From Notospermus geniculatus (taxonomy: Eukaryota; Nemertea; Pilidiophora; Heteronemertea; Lineidae): a stretch of 64,000 bases of DNA. The notes beneath the pieces are model-generated. The model worked only from the letters and a program-made list of their open reading frames with translations. It was not told the origin of the DNA and ran no database searches. Both the position numbers and the translations under genes were made by a program. Every line of letters starts with the position of its first letter. The first letter of the stretch is position 1. Positions 1 to 10,580 of the stretch are shown piece after piece. The DNA lies in assembly GCA_002633025.1 (NCBI GenBank), contig NMRB01000062.1:298203-362202 (forward strand), read 5' to 3'.

Positions 1-521
1 ATATCATGCCTCTATCTCTAACACAGGCAGAGATATTTCAAATTATCAAGTTTGATATATCAAATCTCATGATATCTCAATCACCCGGACACTGGAGGCT
101 GAGAATTTTAACATAGTCCAGTCCTTGGATAAGTAGGCATGAACTAAGACTTGTTTCATGTTACTCAGTTGACAATATGGCAAGTTATCTCAAAATATCA
201 AATTTGTGATATCGATATCACCATGACCCCTACATCTCAGATCAAAAGTAATCAGTCCATTCGATTCCTAGGGTATGAAAACCTAAGGGTAGAACCTATT
301 TCCATTGCACTAGGTGTTAAAGGAGCCGAGTTATGGCATCAGATAAAAGTGTGACGGAAAAAAATATCAAGTCTGATATGTTGATTACATCATGATGGAG
401 GCATCTGATGTTGAAAATAATTACCTCATTGGATTGCCCAGGTTGACAAACCTAGGGGTAGGATGTGTTACCAGAGCTGTAGCTGCTGAAGGAGATAAGA
501 TATGGAGGCGTGACAGACTGG
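1..521. other. Intergenic, no gene seen
   Basis: AT-rich sequence with many GATATC and TATCAA words, and a loose internal repeat around the phrases CCTAGGG and CCTAAGGG. The open frames are short, overlap on both strands and lack splice or motif support. I see nothing functional here. Confidence 0.6.
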
Positions 522-525
522 ACAC

Positions 526-560
<35 letters not shown>

Positions 561-625
561 CACAGACAGACAGACAGACAGACAGACACACACACACCTA
601 CACACACACACACACACACGCACAC
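522..625. repeat. CAGA/CA microsatellite
   Basis: A run of CAGA tetranucleotides, interrupted by CACA, passes into a CA dinucleotide run. Open frames on both strands here are low-complexity translations of the repeat (TDRQ and VCVC patterns) and are not genes. Confidence 0.97.
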
Positions 626-640
626 CATGACCAAAAACAA

Positions 641-673
641 TATGGTTCCCGATCTTAGTGATCGGGAACCATA
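641..673. repeat. Perfect 14-bp hairpin beside the microsatellite
   Basis: Stem TATGGTTCCCGATC, five-base loop TTAGT, then the exact reverse complement. It may be the trimmed remains of a foldback element or a cruciform-prone site. No flanking target duplication is evident. Confidence 0.7.
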
Positions 674-842
674 AAAATGTCGCTTTTTCAAGAGTGTTTT
701 AGGAGTAATGAGAGTAAATGTGTTTTCTTACTTATCACCCGTGGTGGAAATTCAAAGGGTTTTGTAGACATTAGTGTATGGGTGCCAAATAGTGAAAAAT
801 ATGAAATAGAAATCGGGTTTCCAAGGTGAAAGACATTGCTTC

Positions 843-928
843 CTACCAGAATCGAACCCTCGCATATGGCATCAATCGCCAGCACTCAGGGGCACACGCC
901 TTAAACCACTAGGCCAAATCCCCATCTT
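843..928 (-). repeat. tRNA-derived SINE head
   Basis: Read on the minus strand it has a perfect pol III A box (TGGCCTAGTGG) and a B box (GGTTCGATTC) at tRNA spacing. An extra stem (TGGC...GCCA) before the B box recalls a class II tRNA (Leu/Ser). Acceptor arms do not pair, so it is a SINE or tRNA relic and not a working tRNA. Confidence 0.7.
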
Positions 929-2025
929 CAAAAAAAGATGGTTCAATGGCCCGTGTTTAAACGAGGCGTCCATAAGTACCCTGCGAGTAGTCCAAACAAT
1001 CTCCGAACCAAAACAGTTTTATGTTATACGAAGGTCACCAAATATCAACCAAATAGTGGTTGATTACCTAACACATTCCAGATTTCAGGTTCAACTCCTC
1101 CGATGAAATGTGGACGACAGTTGCAAAGTTATATCAGAATCCGGCCTTTTAAAGTTTCGAGCTCCTCCGTTGAACGGTCTAGGATTAGATACCACTTCCA
1201 GACGGACGGACAGATAGACGGAATGACGGCGGATGGTAAAAAAATATCTCCCCACTTTTTCGGAAAGCGGGGAGATAATGAAAAACTCCACAAACATCTT
1301 CAGGTACCGACGTTTCGATTATTTGATTCGTTCTCAAGGTACAAAGATATGAAAAATGCTTCCAAGCTTATGTAGTCTGCGAACACTGTACAGGGAGTCG
1401 ACGAGAAGTCTCCGAGAGCACTGCATCATATCGTACTTGTTGCCACTGTGACAGTCAATTACATGTACTGAAAGTTTGATAAGTGAAGACCAATCGGAGC
1501 AGTCAGCCGCGCATATCGCCAAAAGACGATTAGCGGACCAATGTGAAATTCTCGTGATTGGTGCTCAATCAGCCATCACTGAATGGGACCGTGATGACAC
1601 CTTTGGTCAACTGACTGACACTTCCCATTCAAACATTTCCGTAGTGGGCTTTGCTTACTCTCTACAATGTAGATTGATGACATTTAATTGAAAAGAACAT
1701 AGCGGAGACTAGTACAGCGCAGAAACGTGTTACTTTGTCTTCAGACATAGGACTGTGCACATTCTGTGAGAAGCAAGTTCCTTTCTGGAAGATTGTGTCA
1801 TTCTATCTACCAGAGTTCTGATAAATAAATAATCAGTACACAATGAGTTTGTCTTAAAATCCAATAATGCTTGTGACAGTATTCGATTTTTGATCTTAGT
1901 GCTAAAGCAAGAAAAAGAAAAATGAGAAGTAATTAACTGTGAAATATCTGATTATGCAGCCTAATAGGCCTATATTCGCAATTCATTGCCTACGTTATAT
2001 CCGGTTTCAATATTTTTAAACGATT
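929..2025. other. Intergenic, no gene seen
   Basis: Short opposed open frames of 60-90 codons overlap each other without splice signals or recognisable domains. A short phrase with repeated GACGGACGGACAGATAGACGG resembles tails of repeats elsewhere in the window. Nothing else can be supported. Confidence 0.5.
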
Positions 2026-2029
2026 TTAA

Positions 2030-2326
2030 AGGTGCTCTAGTTCGAATTGTAAACATGCGGTTGGTTTATTTACGTGGTTGATTATAATAGTTATTTTTCC
2101 TCGGACAGGTGGCAGCACCGTGTATACCAAAACATTAATGTTATCTATTTTTATATCTATCTTGATAAATATTCTTGTAACTGAAATATATTTATGATTT
2201 TATGCTCAAAAAACAAACAAAAAGTTGTGAAAGGCGAGATTTAATTCGATTTTATCTGATTTGTTAGTACCAGAAGTTGACAATAGGTGGCACACCGTAA
2301 TGTTTACAATTCGAACTAGAGCACCT
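2030..2326. mobile_element. MITE with TTAA target duplication (member 1)
   Basis: A 297-bp element. Its ends are exact inverted repeats, AGGTGCTCTAGTTCGAATTG continuing to GTAAAC (about 26 bp), and it is flanked by TTAA at 2026-2029 and 2327-2330. TTAA duplication is the hallmark of piggyBac and of some Kolobok elements; the family is not assigned here. Inside are GGTGGCAGCACCGTG near the left and ATAGGTGGCACACCG near the right. A relative with the same architecture lies at 15089-15315. Confidence 0.85.
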
Positions 2327-2789
2327 TTAAGCTCTATCTGTCCATAGGATTATTCGTTTTTGTCCTCCCTCCATCTGTTGATAAAAATCACGAGGTACCT
2401 GACCAGAACGAATTGCGAACTGACTTCGAACCTCATGGCGATGTCAGAATACTTCCCGTGCAACAAAATGTCAGGAAATTGCACTTCAGTATCCACCATG
2501 ACAAATAAATTACACAGTAAAAAGTCAGTTGTATGTTCAACTACAGAATATATTAGCTTCACAGTTTGGGGGTATTTAAGCACCCCTTTGAAGAGTTTTA
2601 ACTAAAATCTGTTCTCAAATCTGGGACAAAAGTGGTGGACGCCGTTTTTGAAACACACTGAGCAGGTATATCGAAACCAAAACCCGCTGCATTTAAAACG
2701 AGACCAATGCATCCACTTGCAACATTTGGCATGAGAAACGAAGGTACATGTATTTTAGAATTTTCATCCGCAGGTTGGTTTTATTAGGC

Positions 2790-4108
2790 CTACTGGTTGT
2801 ATAAAAAGTGAAGCCAGAAATGTGGCTGTCGACCTTTTGGATGGAAATCGGCAAAACTGCACTGGACTGAACTTGATGACAGTGCACGAACAATGGCACA
2901 ACGTATGTATCGTGGAATTCCTTTATAGAACACAAGAATCACAGGCAAGCTGTCATTAGCAATTCCTAAGACGCAGCCAAAATCATTGGATTCAGTCTGA
3001 TGAATAACACCGAAATATCGCACTGGAATGTTTGTGTTGTTGCTCGCTCGGATACCTCCAATCGATGGATGAGTAATTCTTTTAAATCCGATCACCGATC
3101 TAAAATTATTGCGATACATCATTATATTAATATTTTCATCCTTAGTCAATAGTTTATAGCGTATTGGCCTTCAACCAGCAAAACGCGGTATAAGTATAGT
3201 TTGTAGCCTTGATGTGAATTCATAAATATCTGAACACCGAAATATCGCACTGGAATTTTTGTGTTGTTGCTCGCTCGGATACCTCCAATCGATGGATGAG
3301 TAATTCTTTTAAATCCGATCACCGATCTAAAATTATTGCGATACATCATTATATAAATATTTACACCGAAATATCGCACTGGAATTTTTGTGTTGTTGCT
3401 CGCTCGGATACCTCCAATCGATGGATGAGTAATTCTTTTAAATCCGATCACCGATCTAAAATTATTGCGATACATCATTATATAAATATTTTCATCCTTA
3501 ATCAATAGTTTATAGCGTATTGGCCTTCAACCAGCAAAACGTGGTATAGGTATAGTTTGCCTTGATGTGAATTCCTAAAAAAAGTACAACAAATCTCTTC
3601 CAATGTCAAGTACGGTGATGTCGCCTCTAAAAGTTACGTTGAAATGAAGTGAACCTTTTGTTCGAAACTTCCAGGACATTCGTTTGACAAAACTATTATC
3701 ATCATCTATGGTGTATGCAGTCAGTTGGAGATTGAGACGATATTCCGTATCGCAAAATATGATTAGGTAATTTAGCTTCCATGCGGTTTGAAGTGCAAAT
3801 TTGTGTTTCACATGAAAGCAAGGGTATTTTAAAGGCAGTTCAAAGCTACCATACTTCTGTGCAATCTGATTTCCGAAGACGAAAACTAGAAATGTTTCCT
3901 TCATTCTCTTCCTGTATCTTGTGAAGCGGACAAAACCGAGCAGAAAACAATTATAAAACATATTCCTTTTACAACCGAAAAACATGATACCATGTCGTGG
4001 GCTTGACTGTACCGTTATCGTCCTCGTAGTGAACCTTATCCTATACCGCCATCTATCATCAGTTGCCCCGTAAACAAGAACTTTACCCTCAAATTTCATG
4101 GATTTCAT
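2790..4108 (-). pseudogene. Broken copy of the propeller-like gene family
   Basis: Three minus-strand frames (4108-3575, 3505-3146, 3149-2790) form a degraded member of the family whose intact copy lies at 33960-34981. The shared strand pattern is a hydrophobic run, a basic/acidic turn, then a run ending in R: KVLVYGATDDRWRYRIRF here against RVVIFRDRDQYNIMALRI there. A later shared block is ETFLVFVFG against AILVFFVG. The part at 3008-3575 is expanded by internal tandem duplication, and a foldback element at 4112-4296 cuts the 5' side. The open frame on its far side (4536-4297, ending with a WHYDQYSDLLFIW stretch) may be the upstream continuation. Function unknown; the alternating hydrophobic strands suggest an all-beta fold, which is inference. 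Confidence 0.5.
3008..3575. repeat. Intragenic tandem duplication, about 130 bp x 3
   Basis: A near-identical block starting CACCGAAATATCGCACTGGA occurs at 3008, 3236 and 3364. The first and third copies carry the same downstream tail ending in a GATGTGAATTC phrase; the middle copy lacks it. The blocks keep an open minus-strand frame, so the encoded peptide is repeated in frame. Confidence 0.9.
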
Positions 4109-4111
4109 ACG

Positions 4112-4296
4112 CCGCCTGGGCCGGTAGCATAGAAACTCCGCCAGTGCTTCGACAGCCTATCGGTGTTAAAATGCATGGAAAAATGGCCATGTTTCCGCTG
4201 GTTCCGCTAATTCGACATGGCCTGGAAGAATGTACAGCACTATCGGCAGACGGGCTCCGCTAGCGCTAGCGGAGTTTCTATGCGGCCACCCCAGAT
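4112..4296. mobile_element. Small foldback element
   Basis: Imperfect inverted repeats sharing GCATAGAAACTCCGC face each other across about 130 bp, with a GCTAGCGCTAGC palindrome next to the right arm. It separates two minus-strand frames of the gene-family remnant, so it may have inserted into that gene. Target duplication not resolved. Confidence 0.55.
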
Positions 4297-4771
4297 AAAT
4301 AGGAGATCTGAATACTGATCGTAATGCCACCGATTGTCATATGTGAGTGAACGTTTGGGTTCAAAGTAAGCTCGATAGTCTTCCCTATAATTAAGGACCT
4401 GAAAATATCGTTGGCAATGTAAACAAGCCAAATTTGTGAAATGAGAAATAATGGCTTGCAGACACTCGCAAGGTATCCTTTTCCCAAAGTATTGCCACGC
4501 CATGGAACAGCTTAAAGGTATTAACCATCTGTGCAAAGACTGTAAATGCCTTCATGGTAGCTCTTAACAAAGAGTTTACAGTGACTCCGTCGTCAATAGG
4601 GAGGTTGAGATCAGCGACTTATCACGGATCCTTATACGTATACGGATCGAAATGTACACAAAATGTGTCCTCGCTGTACAGAATTCTATCCGTGTACGTA
4701 TGGAGTGGATAGGACACCAGTCTTAACAGGTTGGGGAGGGATACTGAGGCATACCTCATGCATAGAGTGGC

Positions 4772-4974
4772 ACTTTAAAACATATCGCAACTATTCACGT
4801 AGTCGATGTATTGTAAAAATGCCTTTTGAACGCCTTTTTTTCTGCAAAGAGGGCGTTGAGCACCGTACATACAACATAAAAATACATACAACATAAAGGT
4901 ACACGCGTAGGCATGCACACCCACACACATGATAGGCATTACAACTAATTGGTTTTCGATCTTCGATTTCGACA
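4772..4974. repeat. Direct repeat module, copy 1
   Basis: This block is repeated at 6175-6359 at near identity, apart from a 17-bp internal duplication in this copy (ACATACAACATAAAAAT type). It ends at ...TTCGATTTCGACA, exactly where the two copies diverge. A hAT-like coding tail follows this copy; unrelated sequence follows the other. Confidence 0.9.
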
Positions 4975-5186
4975 ACATACTTCCTTTATCCAATGCCATA
5001 TCAGAGAGGGGTTTCAGCTTCATGAAGCTGATGTGTACAACAGCACAGGCAAGCATGAAAGATGAGACACTTGATAAACTGCTCGGTGTACGCCTGTTTC
5101 CTCGGGCCCAGGATGCAAAGGCCATATGTGAAATAACCGACACATTCAAGAAAGAGTTTAATAAAACAAGATACATTGCTCTCTAG
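4966..5186 (+). pseudogene. hAT-type transposase C-terminal fragment
   Basis: The frame contains LPLSNAISERGFSFMK followed by a DETLDKLLGVRL stretch. This is the layout of the hAT C-terminal dimerisation region (P-S-N-A-x-x-E-R-G-F-S then a hydrophobic helix with LDxLL), also kept in domesticated KIAA1586/ZNF862-type proteins. It ends at a TAG at 5184-5186. No upstream catalytic part of the RNase H-like domain is readable nearby, so this is a 3' remnant. Confidence 0.6.
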
Positions 5187-5389
5187 TCTAACCATGTAGG
5201 CCGACATTTGTGAATTCAGTGAAGTAGATATGTACATGTACATGTACTTGATGATCAGTTGCGGATCCTTCATTGTCTTATGCATGGTGTGTGACTGTGA
5301 AATCTAATTACCAGTCCTCATCCAAAATCGTTCAAAGTATAATATTTTCCATAATATGTCACCATCACAGGTTATGGACAAACACATCA

Positions 5390-5930
5390 GAGCCAGCCAG
5401 TGATTGTGACAGTCTAGTCCAGCAGTTTGCAATACAATGTACTACATGTAGTTGTTCTTGTCCTTACCTCTATACTGAATCCATCCAGAAATATTCATTC
5501 TCAGGAACTCATTCATTCATTCTCTGCTCAATGGAAACCAGGACTTTGAGCTTGCTTGCTTGCTTTTTCACACCAATACCCTGGATCCAGTAATTAGTCA
5601 TTCACTTTTTCAAAGTGTTTTTTTAACCAGGGACTGTATTGTTAGTGTATGTGAAACATAAAGCAAGCTACCTACAATGTCTGGTTTCCATAGAGCATTG
5701 TCTAGTCCAGTCAAGTCCAGTGATTGTAACAGTCTAGTCCAGTGTGCAATAATCATTTTTTATCCTCTACTGAATCCAATCAGAACTCATTCTGTGCTCA
5801 GAGTGTGGAGTGTAGGACTCAGAGCTACCTAGCTTTCTGTTTCACCACACTATAGTCCCTGGTTTTAAAAAATCCAGTCAGTATGACCATTTACTTTGCC
5901 TAGTCCAGTCCAGTCTTGCCTAGTGATGTG
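5390..5930. repeat. Imperfect duplicated block rich in CAGTCTAGTCCAG
   Basis: Two diverged copies share CCAGTGATTGT, AGTCTAGTCCAG, CTACTGAATCCA and GAACTCATTC in the same order (about 5395-5585 and 5712-5872). The long open frame over the first copy shows codon drift typical of noncoding repeat. No gene is called. Confidence 0.6.
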
Positions 5931-6174
5931 TCTAGGCATTCCAACATGTCCAATGCAAACTAGCCATTCCTGTGAGCTTCATAAATCCTATGTTTTGATA
6001 ATAAAAACGACAATAATCAAAGAAACATCTTTTATTTCCTTTTTCATTTCAATAGGACAGACCATCCAGCTTATTGAAATATGGAGAGGTACGCATAACG
6101 CCGCGCATAAATGTCCCCAAAAGAAGGTTAAAAAAATACAAGTCATCCCTCTTGCCATGTAATTGAAAGGCCTG

Positions 6175-6359
6175 CTTTAAAACATATCGCAACTATTCAC
6201 GTAGTCGATGTATTGTAAAAACGCCTTTTGAACGCCTTTTTTTCTGCAAAGAGGGCGTTGAGCACCGTACATACAACATAAAGGTACACGCGTAGGCATG
6301 CACACCCACACACATGATAGGCATTACAACTAATTGGTTTTCGATCTTCGATTTCGACA
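6175..6359. repeat. Direct repeat module, copy 2
   Basis: Second copy of the block at 4772-4974, 1.4 kb downstream in the same orientation. It ends ...TTCGATTTCGACAG and is followed by an open frame of unknown nature to 6552. The CAG at its end could serve as a splice acceptor, but there is no further support. Confidence 0.88.
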
Positions 6360-7470
6360 GGGCATCGCGGTTGAGTCAGTCGGTGCCGTCAGTGTATGGC
6401 ACGACAGCTACCACGAAAATATTCAAGATTCAGAAATATCATTCCAGAATTTCAAACTATGTACACCGCAACCACCTGTTGTCATGCAGAACATGCAATG
6501 GCGTCATCACTTTTTGGGCCACGTGAGCCGTTTAATAATGTCTTTGATTTAAACCTGAAGAAAATACTGTCAGCTGAGAAAAAAAACGTTAAACAATCAT
6601 GACAATATACAGGTACCTTATTAAGAAAATTTTGAACATATTTTAAAATTATTAAATACTTTTAAATTCTTGAATATACACGAACTAAAATTCTTTATAC
6701 ATAATGAGGGCGCCGTACTAGCACCACAAGGCGTCGCTGCGAGCGTTGTGACCGAAATTTCTTTTTTTCTATAACGTTATTTCAGTTTACTTCTTGCATG
6801 AAAATAATTGACTCGTTTGTTTTGGTCACCCGACAGTAAAATTTACATCATCTTGAAATAGATGAAAATTTCTCTAATTTCATTGCTTTTTCCCTTAAAA
6901 CAACGAAATGCCATTCCGATAAATTCATACGTTTTGTCTCATTATTCCTGTAGAAAAATGTACAGGCCACTTTTTCATGACGCAACGTCAACACCAAATA
7001 TGACGTCAATGACGACGCTAATATGGCTAAGGTCACTTCGCTTGCATCGCCGACCTCTCGGGATGAACAAAAAATCGCCCTCCTCATTGAAGTATTCTTG
7101 AAAAATAACTCCCCTGGCTTTTGATTATTTCTTGTTTGGCGTGCCATAGCAGTGAATGCCCAATGAGTCTAATTATTCCCGAGATCCTGAAGAGTTTTAT
7201 TGATCTGACGCTCCTCAAGTAGTTTCAAATTAGGCAAACGTCAATTGATTGATTTTTCTCCACCTCTCAGACATTTTGATTATAGATCTCAGTATCATTT
7301 TGACTCAGGCAGTTGCCATCTTGCATCATTCGGGAGTTTCTCTCAGTATTCATTTGAACAAACACGACGATTTCGAGACCAGAGTGACAGTAAGTCTTGT
7401 TTTACATTATAATTTAAGGCAACCGTACGCAAACGTAGCAAGTTTGTTTTTATTCACCGCTTAATCAACC
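6360..7470. other. No gene recognised
   Basis: Overlapping frames at 6396-6602 and 6848-7147 have no motif or splice support. The sequence is AT-rich with scattered TGACGTCA-like words near 7000. Nothing can be annotated with confidence. Confidence 0.5.
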
Positions 7471-7497
7471 GCCGGGAGGCGATTTTTTTCCCTAACT

Positions 7498-7715
7498 GAT
7501 ATATCCATTACGACCAACTTTTTTTCCCAACCTATATAGCAAAAGCTAATCCTAATCCTAATTTTAATCCTTATCCTCATACTATTCCCAACACTAACCC
7601 TAACCCTAACCCCAACACTAACCCAACCATTAACCCACCATTCACTTCGTAAATTTCATTTCGTAATGGATATACTGTTTATGAATCTATACTGGTTGGG
7701 AAAAATTTTGAACAA
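7498..7715. repeat. Foldback enclosing a degenerate telomere-like tract
   Basis: Arms sharing ATATCCATTACGA and TTTTTCCCAACC on the left, with reversed TCGTAATGGATAT and GGTTGGGAAAAA on the right, enclose a CTAATCCTAA...CCCTAACCCTAACC run (7545-7642). The CCCTAA units match the TTAGGG telomere type of many animals, here interstitial and decayed. Confidence 0.7.
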
Positions 7716-7860
7716 TTTGGTACTACCCACGGTTTTGACTGGTCACTGGCCATCGGTTCGACTGTCGGTTGCAACTAGAACAAAACACATTTCTAGATGC
7801 AATTGGCCTGGGGCCTGTTTCATAAAGTGATTTTAAGCTAATGGTACCATTGACTCGATT

Positions 7861-7990
7861 AATTTAACACTGCGTGAAAACGCTCGAAAGCATTGTTTTC
7901 TTCCGTGCCGTGACCAACGCCGCGGAAAAAAGACAATGCTTTCGACAATGGAAAGCCGCCCTTACGCGTGTAATGTTTTTCACTGCCCCC
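7861..7990. repeat. Foldback fragment related to 56280-56350
   Basis: Reversed arms GAAAGCATTGTTTTCTTCCG and GACAATGCTTTCGACAATGG flank a CCGTGACCAACGCCGCGG core. The same CATTGTTTTTTCCGCGGCATTGGTCACGG phrase, in pieces, appears reversed around 56320-56355, so both are copies of one repeat. The element at 7806-7855 just upstream is half of the GGGGCCTGTTTCATAAAG foldback family. Confidence 0.55.
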
Positions 7991-8709
7991 CGTTTGCCAG
8001 TGCCTCCCAACAAAAGATTGACGGAATAAGCCGCGACGTGACAATGGGGGAGGCACTGATCAACATGTCTTTCTGTATTTGAGTGTCCGCCGAACAATAA
8101 AGCGGGTATTTTTATGCGGGAGGCATTCTCATACATCACACGCGGACGGTTGCAGAATATATTAATATCGTAGGATGTATAATGAATCAACATTTTGGTT
8201 CACAAGGTGACCCTTATTTTCAACAATGTCATGACTGTCTTGCATGTCTGATGCTCTCGGGCAATATTTGTAGCTATATCTCAGCTGTTAAAGAGGAGCA
8301 GTAGCTTTGAAATTTCGTGTGTCATATTCTATTACGATGGTTTTATTTCTGCGCGAATTTGCCTACAGACGCTCCCTGTGTAATTATTTGGGGGGGGGAT
8401 TTTTCGAGGATATTTCGTTTCTGAACTATAAAAATCGGAGAAGATCGCCAGACTGGTGTCTGTTTTATACCTGAATCGTTAATTCGTGTTACATTTGCCT
8501 TTCGTCATGTTTGTTGATGAGCTTGTGAAATGTCTGAAGTCGACGGTAATTTGGAAGTACATCAGCCAGTACGAGATCATTTTCTGACAGGGTTTACATC
8601 TGACGCGTAGGGTCATTATTTACATGCGGTGTGGATGAGAGAAGTGGTTTAATGTTGTACGCAGTGTGCTGGTCAAATACAGCAATTCGCCATAATGTTA
8701 TTGCTCTTA

Positions 8710-9105
8710 AGCTGCGTTCACACTAGCAGTTTAATGCGGACTTAAACCGTACTAACGCCTTGATTCGGAATATGAGGTCACACTAGAAACCCTTTAGTTC
8801 GGATTAGATCCGCACTAAAAAGTACGGTTGTTAATCCGTGCTAGCTAGTGCGCACCACCTAATCCGCAAGAACTTTGTAGTCTGAACAGTTTAATCCGAA
8901 TCAACGAAGTTGGGTCAGTGGTTACCTGTTTGCCCTTTAGTTAATATTGCTGTTCATAGACGGCGCAGTTTAGTTCGGATTATGGTCTGAATCGGATTGT
9001 AACGCTAGTGTGAACTGACGGTTTTTAATGCGCACTGACTAAACCGAATTCCGGAATGCGGACTTCGGAGTTCGGTTAAAATCCGTATTGTGTGTGAACG
9101 TAGCA
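8710..9105. mobile_element. Harbinger-like MITE, TTA duplication
   Basis: Terminal inverted repeats of the GCTGCGTTCACAC type (right end GTGTGAACGTAGC) are flanked by TTA at 8707-8709 and 9106-9108. The 396-bp interior has repeated TTAGTCCGGAT and TAATCCG-type words and no coding capacity. A 3-bp TWA duplication is characteristic of the PIF/Harbinger superfamily. Confidence 0.75.
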
Positions 9106-9160
9106 TTATTATGCTTAGCCTCACATGCTCTCGCTCTCTGTCTCTCTCTCTATATATATA

Positions 9161-10422
9161 GTAGGCCGGCCAAACCTCCAAAAAGTCTCTAATAAAAAAT
9201 TAGTCGGCATTTTTTGTTAATGGATGGCATCCCCTCCAGAACTGTAGAATACTAGCTACTGAATGAGATTAGCATGGATGCCAGGTTAAATTTTAATGTT
9301 GACGGAAGTTACGGCCAATTGAATTTTTGCAACTGACTTTATGATCATTGGACCCAATAACTGAGCTTTGTACAGGAGAATGGGACCCGATGTACAGCTA
9401 ACTTTTGAACGGTTGGATTTACACCCCGTAAATGTATTACCAAGAATATATAAGTACCAAGAATGTACAACTTAGTAATCAATCAAAAGGGTGGGCATTA
9501 AGTTACTTTTTGTGATAATAGAGGGCGTATGGTAATTATAGGCCTTCTAATTAAATAATCGATGTTTAGATTTAACGGCTGTTGACTGAATTACATTATT
9601 TAGAATATCGTCAATATTCTCATATTACCGGCATACACATTTTTTTTTATTTTGGTGAAACCATGGATTTGTTGTTTAGGTCAGAGTGCCCGACCCAGAG
9701 ATCAAGTATTATATCAATTTGTCGAAAATATGGTCCATTCAAAACTGCTCTGTAGCTCGGTTATTTTTGAGTGCATATAACTGCGGGAGGTGTCATTTTG
9801 TTCGTAATCATCTTCTCCACACAATAATTCTTCACAAATTAAGATCCCTTCGGTTACAGGGTCACCAAAGGCAAATTAGTAAACTCACTTTTGGCACATA
9901 TTTCGAGTTGTACATTCTTGGTACTTATATATTCTTGGTATTACATGTACCAATAGATAGAAATATGGTGCCTCTTAACCAAATAAGCATGTTTTTATTT
10001 ATTTTCAATAGTTTCGTAATAAGAAATAACGTTTTCATGTAAATTAACACAAAATTGGTCAAAATTAAAACGTCATTTCCAAGTAGCAAGTTAAAAACTA
10101 CAAAAGCCTGCGTATTTGATTAAGATGTACCATGTTTCTATTTGTTGGTACCGGTAATACTTTCATGGGGTTCAAAAGATAGCTGTACATGTACGTCATC
10201 GGGTGCTGTTGTCCTGTACACAGCTCAGTTCTTGGATACAATGATAACATCAGTTCCAAAACTTCAAAATGGCGAATAATGACCTTTGACCGGAAAATCC
10301 AGGGTGACATCCACCCTTAAATTTCACCTTATCTTATAAGGGTGTGATCTAGCATAGATGCCAGCCTTTAACAGACGATGCCGACAAAAGTTTAAAGTTT
10401 CATGTTGGCCAGCCTACTAAAT
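9161..10422. mobile_element. Large foldback element, about 1.26 kb
   Basis: Outer arms begin GTAGGCCGGCCAA on the left and end TTGGCCAGCCTAC on the right, and share GTCGGCAT and GGATGGCATC-type blocks further in. A second nested pair is ACCAAGAATATATAAGTACC (about 9440) against its reverse near 9912-9940. Flanking TA may be the target duplication. The 118-codon frame inside at 9686 has no recognisable domain. Confidence 0.65.
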
Positions 10423-10580
10423 AGGAGTGTTAATCACTGATTGTTGTGTATATGCCACCAAGTATGCGATGCCAATGTATTGTATGCCAGTAGTTAGCTA
10501 CTAAAGCCTTGGGGAATGTGGCCACCCCTGAAGCCACCTTGCGACATTCCGATTTATTTTGCTTTCCGTCTACTCCAGAA

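Noticed and set aside
392-691. Opposed ORFs over the CAGA/CA microsatellite
   Set aside because: They are low-complexity translations of simple repeats with no start or splice context.
3008-3575. CRISPR-like direct repeats
   Set aside because: Three adjacent copies of about 130 bp without regular spacers in a eukaryotic context; this is an in-frame tandem duplication.
9686-10042. 118-codon ORF as a gene
   Set aside because: It lies within the 9161-10422 foldback, overlaps its nested arms and shows no domain or splice support.
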